Shown: positions 57,124-64,000 of the stretch, one piece after another
Position numbering within the stretch: the first letter of the stretch is position 1
Layout: each line of letters begins with the position of its first letter
Assembly: GCA_964023205.1 (NCBI GenBank)
Contig: OZ026843.1
Coordinates: 62,001 to 126,000, forward strand
Source of the DNA: Lutraria lutraria
Taxonomy: Eukaryota > Mollusca > Bivalvia > Venerida > Mactridae
Length of the DNA stretch: 64,000 nt
Reading direction: 5' to 3'
Notes under the pieces: generated by a model
The model's input: only the letters and a program-made list of their open reading frames with translations
What the model was told of the DNA's origin: nothing
Database searches by the model: none
Position numbers and translations under genes: made by a program

Positions 57124-58356
57124 ATTACCCTTACAGTACGTAATACTTTCCGTCCACCTATTTCATATTGAATCCATTATTCCTTGTTAATCTTTCAGTC
57201 TGTATAGTACCATAGCTACCTAGTCTGCATACTAACTCAGTAATTTTATGTAAATTCGAGGTTTAAGCAATATTTTGTTAAAATGTTCATGTGCGTGACG
57301 CTCGAAGGTCATGTTTTCGCTAAGAATTATGGGTTTAGTATGCCGAGTTATCTGCTGTCAGGGGCGTGTTTAGTCGTCAAAATGTTCCGACATGTGTCAA
57401 GTTTAAAAGTAATTGTCTTAAGTCTTTTATTATTGCATGAATTAATTGTACATGCAATTTAATTTGTTTAGATACTGTAATAATGCTTGGAACTGTAAGC
57501 TTTTTACTCTACGTGTACTTTATTATCGGGTTTATTTACCGGTCAGTTCCTGGTAAGTGACAACTTTCGACCGCTTCCAAATATTGACCGCTACCCATAT
57601 CGGACCGTTGACCGACCAATTTGTAGTAGATCTACCCAAATTAGACCGAATTTCCCACTTTTCCGCCGATTTCGACCAGGTCTAAGTATAAAAGGGACGT
57701 GTTTTGGCCGATCTTCATACTTGGTTTTAAGCTTTTAACGTGTAAGGCCCATTTAAATTTAAAATCAATCCAAGCTCATTTTTGTGCTTTAACTAATACT
57801 TTAGAACAAAATGATTAAACACATATAGAATAATTTATTTAATAAAACAAACCATTAAGTATTTTTGCTGGAAACTGTAGCATATTATATAAATATTCTT
57901 GTTAGTACCATCAGCCACCATATTTGGCGGATAAAAGGGCTGAGTGAAATATAAATCTCAAAGTTAAAGTTAGCCTGACGAGCCATATTATAATTAGGGC
58001 ATCAGAGGGTCGATCAAATGTTAAACTGGACAAAAAGTATGTTTTTCCTATAGAATTTACACTCAAAGTCATTATTCTTCTACGCCTGATTATTATATTT
58101 TTGATTGCTCATTGCCAACAGTAATTATTTATGTGTAGGTCGGTAAGACAACACGCTTTTTTCAACTTTTAGTGCTACTGTATGCAGTCTAAATAAATCA
58201 ACATTATGCAAATATGCGTTATGTGTTATGCAAATTCATTATTTTGAATGTTTGCATTAAGAATATATGAATGATGCACCTGTCAAAGAATTCCAAGTAA
58301 GTTTTGAAATATTTTCTTTTGTTAAAAGGTTTAATGTGTTTTTCAGGGACGACAAA
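57124..58356. other. Upstream region of the small Tyr-rich protein gene
   Basis: No coding sequence found. It contains a consensus TATA box at 57687 and a splice acceptor TGTGTTTTTCAG at 58335-58346, just before the ATG at 58357. At least one non-coding 5' exon therefore probably lies in this interval, perhaps beginning near 57715. Its donor is not certain. Confidence 0.45.
57687..57694 (+). promoter_or_regulatory. TATA box, possible promoter of the small Tyr-rich protein gene
   Basis: TATAAAAG in the context GTATAAAAGGGACGTG is a textbook core-promoter element. A start site about 30 bp downstream would fall near 57717, about 640 bp before the ATG, with a 5' UTR intron between. The link to the gene is inferred from position and strand only. 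Confidence 0.4.
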
Positions 58357-58489
58357 ATGAAGTTGTCCACCATTTTGCTACTAAGCGTAGTAAGTTTGTT
58401 GTCCTTGGAGACGGTACTCTGTAACTACTATCAATCATATTATCCATATTATTGTAATACCGGAGCGGGAACCACACAAAACGGTGGTC
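58357..58489 (+). CDS. Small Tyr-rich type I membrane protein, coding exon 1
   Basis: The ATG follows a CAG acceptor by ten bases (GGACGACAAAATGAAG). The exon encodes a clear signal peptide, MKLSTILLLSVVSLLSLE followed by TVLC, and then a Tyr-rich stretch NYYQSYYPYYCNTGAGTTQN. It ends after one base of a codon at a GTAAGT donor (phase 1). Joined to 59261-59361 it gives 77 residues: signal peptide (about 1-22), short ectodomain with one Cys, one transmembrane helix and a 16-residue tail. Cys/Tyr-rich short membrane proteins such as CYYR1-like proteins are a loose comparison only. The family is not recognised. Without splicing the frame ends at 58497 after two more codons (RK). Confidence 0.7.
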
Positions 58490-58519
58490 GTAAGTAATAT
58501 GTCATTTGAATGTACCTCG

Positions 58520-58525
58520 AATAAA
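58520..58525 (+). terminator. Possible intronic polyadenylation signal
   Basis: AATAAA lies 22 bp after the in-frame TAA (58495-58497) that is read when the first intron is kept. Use of this signal would make a transcript for a 46-residue precursor with signal peptide and Tyr-rich stretch but without the transmembrane helix. Whether it is used cannot be told from sequence. Confidence 0.35.
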
Positions 58526-59260
58526 GCAATTATTCTTCATCTGATGCTAGCGCCGTTTCATTATTATTTCATTTCCACATAATACGGCGACACTTAAAAT
58601 TACGTTTGATTTAATTAAAACGTATTTACATTTTCAATACCAACGTGTAAATCTGTTCGAGTTTCGAAGTTTCTGTCAACCTTGTACTGTTATATGCCAA
58701 TCTGTATTGTTTCTTACATTTCATTTTCTTCCAATTCTTCTTTATCACGTATTTTATCTTAAAATTCATTTTTCTCGTTCCTTCTTCACAAAAATTTAAT
58801 CAGATATCCTTGGTTTAGTTACCCGTTCATCATAAAATTAATCGAGTATCTCTGTTTTGTTTCGTCTTTCATTTCCATTCTTGTGTCATTTTTTAAGCAA
58901 ACCCAAACATTGTTCTTATATTATTTCTTTCCGATACGTCTGTTGTTATATGGGCTATTAGTTACAAGTTTACTCCTAACTATCTATCTAAACATACTCT
59001 ATTATAAGTCATATATTGATACAAGTTTTTATTTAGATTCTTTGCTACATGCACGTATAACGGACATCAATAATTTTACAACAGAGTTCTAACTTTCTGT
59101 CATAATCCGAGTAATTTTTTCGCTGGTACGTAACTAATAAATTTAGAACAGTTCATCTTTTTAAGTCAGTTCTATGCAAAATAAACTTTAATTGATCACA
59201 ATCAAAAACATCCTATAGATATGTTTATTGGCTCTAAAACGTATATTTTTTCAATTTCAG

Positions 59261-59361
59261 TATTTGCGTTGATCGGTCTACTGTTTATTGTGTTTGTGTT
59301 ATTCGGATTTTCTAATCAGGGCCAGATTACATTAATTAACCAAACATATTCCGACGATTAA
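59261..59361 (+). CDS. Small Tyr-rich type I membrane protein, coding exon 2
   Basis: A good acceptor (TTTTTTCAATTTCAG) precedes the exon. It starts in phase 1, matching exon 1, and encodes LFALIGLLFIVFVLFGF, a single hydrophobic transmembrane helix, then SNQGQITLINQTYSDD and TAA at 59359-59361. The tail is short and ends acidic. The intron is 771 bp. Matching phases, strong splice sites and the sensible order of signal peptide, ectodomain, helix and tail support a real gene. No AATAAA follows within a few hundred bases. Confidence 0.68.
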
Positions 59362-60050
59362 TAATAATTTGGATATTACATCCAGTTATTGTTGATATGA
59401 TTTCATAACGGTAATTTAATCTTATATTCTGTTTCAAATCATTTGCATATTTATATTTGTTTATACATAAAAAGTATGTAAATTAATTTCGGATAAGATA
59501 TGTAATAATCAGTATAACCTTAAATTGCTGAGTTTTAATGGTATTATTTCCCATGTGATTACGTAATTATCTCTAAGAACATGGTACAAAAATGTATCTA
59601 TATAATTATATGTGTTACTGGCTACAATATCGTAAGATGATATTCCTCCATTTCATCCAATTTATGCATGAACAGAGTACATAAATATATTTGCAGAGAA
59701 TAGTTTTTGTTTATTTTCAGGTTCTTTCGTTTCAAGACAAGATTGTTATTTATGTATATTTTATTTGTACATTCAGTTTATTTTGAAACCAATATTAAAA
59801 TTGATTTATAAAAATCAAGGACTCTGTTCTTTTTGTACATCTGATAGTAGTATCATATAGTTCATACAAAAGAAAAGAATTGATGAACTTCAATTTAATT
59901 TTAAAAATATGTTTCAAAACCGTAAGGAAAATATTAACATCTTCATCAATTATTGATGCATTTGATACAACCCATGCAACACACGCAATGCAGAGATAGG
60001 CTGAAAACACATGTTTAGCTATACTCGACTAATTCTTGTACTTGTGGGCA
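59362..60050. other. 3' flank of the small gene, AT-rich
   Basis: No further exon recognised. ATTAAA occurs near 59795 as a possible weak polyadenylation signal. The CATG element begins at 60051. Confidence 0.45.
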
Positions 60051-62769
60051 CATGCGGAACATTGACGCTATTTTCCTATGAAAAGACAACTCCTGTCGTT
60101 ATTGATTTTTTACCTGTGTGATAAACTAGTTGTTTCCCTTCACGCCAAAAAAAACACAATAAGTGGTCAGTATTGATTTGAGCAAGTTAACCTTATCGAA
60201 TATGGATTATTTAGCGTTAAACCGAGATCTATATCTCCTGGTCGTTTTTGTGCGATCCGAGTTTAGGGAATTTAAGAGTATTATTTTTCTCACGAGGGGG
60301 AAGGATCATGGTCTTCAACACAATAATTAAAAGAAAAAGGTCATATTTTTGTTTTTTGAAATACATAATTCCATATTTTAATGTTGATCTTTAAATGAAT
60401 ATTGATGTGAATAACATTGACAAACCAGCAGTAAACTGATGTTGTTTGATTCCAATTTAATGACTTTATATAAGATCAAGGAAAGTACATATTAGATGAA
60501 ATATTACAGCAGTACTATATTTTGATTTTTCGGAATCAAACACCTTACAGAACACAGTTCTATACGTGTATATATATTCATTTCACACAGGGATATAATA
60601 TTATAGCATCCCTGTTTCACACTACTAAAGGAAATAATTATATGAACGTATAATTAAAAAATTCAATCGTTCGGCAAAAAAGACATATGTTGAGTTTTTC
60701 CACGGGCACGGTTAATTTTTCAACTTTCACATTTCTAAAAAAATGCATGTTTTAACACAGCTCGGGACAAGTCAAACTGACATTGTGATTCTTATTGCCC
60801 GACCAGATCCAAGTCGTTGTTGGGACACGATCTCTAATGACTGTGCTAAGTAGGGCAAACAAGATATTGGAAACCCTGAAAATATATTTTTTTTAAATTA
60901 TATCAGTATTCAATATAATTTGTTGTATGTGCTATGAAAACAACAAACGTTTTTCATAAACTGATTATCACCATAAATCTTTTAACCAGACACTAAGCTG
61001 ACCGTGACCAGACATGATTAGACAGATAAGGGGCAATTAAACAATTAAGAGAATAGACCTCCTGTTGCTTTTGGGGTCACTTAAATAGGAGCTGTTCAAT
61101 GTCTTTAAATTTAGATATTTATTGGTTACTGTCCTAGTAGAACTGTATTAGTAAAACTTTTGGTACTTTTAAAAGTTAAAACGGCACGTTCAATAATAAT
61201 ATTGATAATAATAAATTGGCATTTAATTTGAAATGGCGTATATCAAACATTGCATGTCAATTTTAACACCCGGTCGATACTGCATGAATGAGCAATATCC
61301 CTTTAACAGGGCGATAAAATCAATAAATATTACGTAACATCCTGTTAATTGTATATCATCAGTCATAAAAGTGGTCAGAGGCTTTAGCCATAGCTGTATC
61401 AGATAATAAAACGTATCCACACGAATGCATTTTCTTAATATTCTTTTCAATCAAAAAGTACATAATTATAGAAATATAGCACGTTTTTTTTAATGAAATT
61501 GCAAAGAAATAAGAAAAAGCATTTGATAACATTTTTACTAGATGAGACTAAAAAGGCTTTGTGTAAAATATTGTTGTACATCGATATTGGTTCAAATAAA
61601 ATATATTTCTTATATTTTATTATCAATTTATCTATTGTTTTGAATTACTACATTCAAAATCAATTGGGGATTTAAAGAATAATTGGAATATTCTTCTGAG
61701 TTTATATAATCACTTAATCTATGTTTCTGACCCTGCAAGCTCACGACTGGAAAGTTGAAACAAATCCTAGTTTTATAAAGTGTGATAAATAACAAGGACT
61801 TATACATACATATTTTCTGAAGATAATCCTTTTTACAGAATATGCTTCCGGTAAAACATGCTCGAGAAAATCATTTAATTTCACCTTCATCAGGTGGTTA
61901 TCTCAATAAAACTGTCGGCCTTCATTTATTAATTTGTAACAAATATATTTATATTCACAGGGTGACCGTAAAGTAGCCATGGTTATATTTTGAGTTTTTG
62001 GACCCGTTTATATAAACCTGATTAAGAAAATAAATATGTATCGAGTTATTGAATTATCGAACAGTTTGCTAAGAATTAGCAGTTTTTTGTAACATGGTAA
62101 AAATATATATACCGACTTAAATTAAACACCTGCTAAAGCAATTTAATAATTAGTCACGTGTTAAATGTATGAAAGGTCATAATAACAATAACTAATTCGG
62201 TAGTTGCTACATCGACTACTGTACATGTACAATGTACTGTACTTACTAGAAAATTGATACGGAAACACGCCCTTGAACGCGAATATCTCCATTTTCAAAC
62301 TAAATTGGAAGCATTTTCCACATTTTCAAATTTCTTAAAAAATAGATTGTAATAAAGCTTGGACACCACAGAATACTTCACGAGGTTATATAAAAATGGC
62401 ATTTTAGTAAAAATCAACTTTATGGCCTGTCAAAAACGAGGTTTAAGAGTATTTTGACAGTTTTCATATAGAATTATGAACAAACGATAGTCACTAACTT
62501 CAAACGAAAATGGAAGCAATAAGTTCACATACCACATTAATAAAAATTATATTGAAATAAAGTGCACAGAATGAAGATTACTTCACGAGGTTATAAAAAT
62601 TTCTCATCTAATGTTATAAACAAGTTATTAGTGTTAAACCATACAGCTCCTATATAAATCTATAGTAAATCAGTTTATCGATAAACGTTATCGGAGTGAT
62701 CGATAAGACGTTTTCAAGGGAGACAACTTTGCCGATAAGACCGGCCAAGTTACAGAAATGTTCCGCATG
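60051..62769. mobile_element. CATG element copy 2 (inverted relative to copy 1), 2.72 kb
   Basis: Same 13-bp ends, CATGCGGAACATT and AATGTTCCGCATG. It aligns in reverse complement with 42523-45173 over its whole length, for example CACACAGGGATATAATA, GTCAAACTGACATTG and GGACCCGTTTATATAAACCT. Flanking bases are A and A, which is T and T in the orientation of copy 1, again with no visible duplication. It carries the LINE 5' UTR-like segment (60990-61105), the AGGGATATAATATTATAGCA palindrome, and a 60-codon frame (61493-61675) matching the one in copy 1. It differs by scattered substitutions and small indels, so the copies are related but not the result of a very recent duplication. Confidence 0.75.
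60588..60614. repeat. Palindrome CAGGGAT...ATCCCTG inside CATG element copy 2
   Basis: Inverted counterpart of the palindrome at 44644-44670, with both arms conserved. Confidence 0.55.
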
Positions 62770-63038
62770 ATTATTCGGGTAGTGAATAGCATAGATGTGA
62801 CCGTCGTCAAATGCACATTATGTTAACATCACAAGTATGCATTTACTTATGATGCGATGATTGAAGCGTGTTTAAAGCCGTTAGTCGACGAAATTACAAT
62901 TTAGATTTGTACGCTGGACGGTTTACCTTGAAATAATTTTAACCAGTAATAGCTTACCCTTCCACATTGATCCGGCAATTTCACACATATTGAAGAAAAT
63001 CGTCATTTTGTTTAAATTATCATAGACAGGTATGACCT
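62770..63038. other. Short spacer, nothing firm
   Basis: The minus strand has ATGTGTGAAATTGCCGGATC and a GTAAGC donor-like site at about 62955, but no acceptor was found, so no exon is called. Confidence 0.35.
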
Positions 63039-63111
63039 GCCGCGACTGGATCTGAACCTGGATCACCGGGGTACAAGTCCAGGGCACTAACCACTGGACC
63101 ATGGTCGCGGC
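63039..63111 (-). pseudogene. tRNA-like sequence (tRNA pseudogene or SINE head)
   Basis: The 73-nt segment has a perfect 7-bp acceptor stem (GCCGCGA at the 5' end, TCGCGGC at the 3' end), an A-box-like TGGTCCAGTGGTTAGTG and a B-box-like GGTTCAGATCC. The T stem does not pair and the anticodon arm is imperfect, so it does not look like a working tRNA. RNA polymerase III boxes may still function. It may be the head of a SINE whose tail is not evident. Confidence 0.5.
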
Positions 63112-63442
63112 CATAGCATTGTGACGTGATCAGTAGGCCAAAGGTAGACATATAAAGGGTGTACACACTTACCATTACATGTAAAGTATATTCAAATGTC
63201 TTAATAATGGCTGAAGATACTGTACATTAAAATATATGGAAATATTATTTCAGCGGAAACATGGAAAATCTAATTCGGAATGTCTTGTTCCAAATAAGAT
63301 GGCAAATAAAACATTTTCAAGAAACGGAAAGTGAAAGGAAGATACACAAAGTGTGTTACACTCTGCAAATATATTTTTGAGTTTCAGCAAAGAAAATAGA
63401 CCACCAAGCAAGTTTTAACTATGCAAAATTTTTTTTACTTAC

Positions 63443-63643
63443 CTATTTGTTGGCATTCTGGTAGACTGAATGTATTGTTCGATGTGCATTTGACCGTCCC
63501 GTTATGTTTTAATGTTCCATTTGTTTTAATTGCAAAACCTTCTTTACATGTGAAGTTAAAACTTTCGCCGACGGAAAACAATTTTCTAGCAGGGATTTTT
63601 GATTCACTGTAGTTCTTGCCATTCGCCTTATTCCATTCACAAA
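63443..63643 (-). CDS. CCP/sushi domain exon near the right edge
   Basis: A 201-bp exon, phase 1-1, with acceptor GTCTGCTTTTAG and donor GTAAGT. It encodes a complete CCP domain with cysteines in VCEWNK, FNFTC, VKC and PEC. Phe replaces the usual Trp (NNTFSLPEC), as in the left array, but the Pro before Cys4 is kept. Five NxS/T sequons (NYS, NFT, NGT twice, NNT). It is on the same strand and in the same phase as the left array and upstream of it in transcription order, so both may belong to one large gene. Confidence 0.82.
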
Positions 63644-63679
63644 CTAAAAGCAGACAAATTGTGATTATTTCATGAAAAC

Positions 63680-63828
63680 ATTTATTTTGAACGTTAAGGT
63701 TCCGCCCGTATTGAAAGCATACCCACTTTCACAAGCGTATGTAATGACGTCACTGATGTTGTAGATAGTCTTAGTGTCATTGACGACTACATGTTTGTTA
63801 CCAATTTTCAAGTCTGATACATTGCATG
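63680..63828 (-). pseudogene. Truncated CCP/sushi exon
   Basis: The acceptor CTTATTTTTCAG at 63829 is followed in phase 1 by a CCP start: CNVSDLKIGNKHVVVND and then VITYACESGYAFNTGG. After GGTLTFK the resemblance stops. The parts holding Cys3, Cys4 and the donor are missing and the frame reaches TAA within about ten codons. Only about 40 bp then separate it from the acceptor of the next exon. A deletion that took the exon end and most of the intron explains this. Since CCP exons are phase 1-1, skipping it would keep the frame. Confidence 0.65.
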
Positions 63829-64000
63829 CTGAAAAATAAGTTTCATTGTCAGTGACGAAAAATACAGATTAAAATGTACTGGTATGCCGATGTTTCCGCA
63901 ATTAATTTATATTCAAAAAGTGCTCTTCGCATCCGATCTGTAGAACTCTTGACATAGCACAAGTTTGTGAGGATAATATTTATAACCAAATAATAATATT

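Noticed and set aside
61876..61925. CCTGATGAAGGTGAAAT on the minus strand, resembling a hammerhead core
   Set aside because: CTGATGA and GAAA are only four bases apart, so there is no stem II, and no cleavage-site GTC is placed correctly.

Overview
The window looks like nuclear DNA of a bivalve mollusc. It is AT-rich, intron-containing and packed with nested transposable elements. Lineage clues are a SINE with a tRNA-type head resembling the bivalve RUDI family, two repeat elements whose ends resemble a common bivalve interspersed repeat (GTGAGCGATAT near one end), LINEs with L1/Tx1-type ORF1 and reverse transcriptase, and tandemly duplicated CCP (sushi) exons. The species cannot be named from sequence alone.

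Host genes are few. The left edge (1-2830) holds six intact 198-bp CCP exons on the minus strand, one per roughly 491-bp tandem unit. Each exon is phase 1-1, so each can be added or skipped without breaking frame. The right edge (63443-63828) holds one more intact and one truncated CCP exon on the same strand. They may be parts of one secreted or membrane CCP protein gene with a roughly 60-kb transposon-filled intron, or two neighbouring genes. Inside that interval, on the plus strand, is a small spliced gene (58357-59361) for a 77-residue protein with a signal peptide, a Tyr-rich ectodomain and one transmembrane helix. An intronic stop and AATAAA just past exon 1 could give a secreted form. 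Two possible exons near 35 kb and a captured-looking first exon at 39428 are weaker.

The rest is mobile DNA. From left to right: pogo/Tigger-like and unclassified dispersed repeats (3.4-12 kb); a 2.97-kb foldback element with a perfect 9-bp target duplication that contains a deleted LINE and a TTAA-flanked MITE (12.3-15.2 kb); a minus-strand LINE (20.3-25.4 kb); a LINE 3' fragment (26 kb); a repeat element interrupted by a SINE and a 952-bp insertion (29.8-32.5 kb); a tandem array (33-34 kb); a hammerhead ribozyme motif on the minus strand (38.0 kb); a jockey/CR1-like LINE (39.6-41.7 kb); a Tx1-like LINE split by a 2.65-kb element that left no target duplication (41.8-46.1 kb); a LINE split by two foldback elements (48.6-55.1 kb); and an inverted second copy of the 2.65-kb element (60.05-62.77 kb).

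The points most worth following up are the hammerhead ribozyme, the two long-armed foldback elements with 9-bp duplications, the CATGCGGAACATT-ended element that inserts between two Ts without duplication, the CCP exon array with five or six N-glycosylation sequons per domain, and the possible membrane/secreted switch of the small Tyr-rich protein. Coordinates of splice sites, terminal repeats and target duplications were read by eye. Family names are by motif recognition and were not checked against databases.
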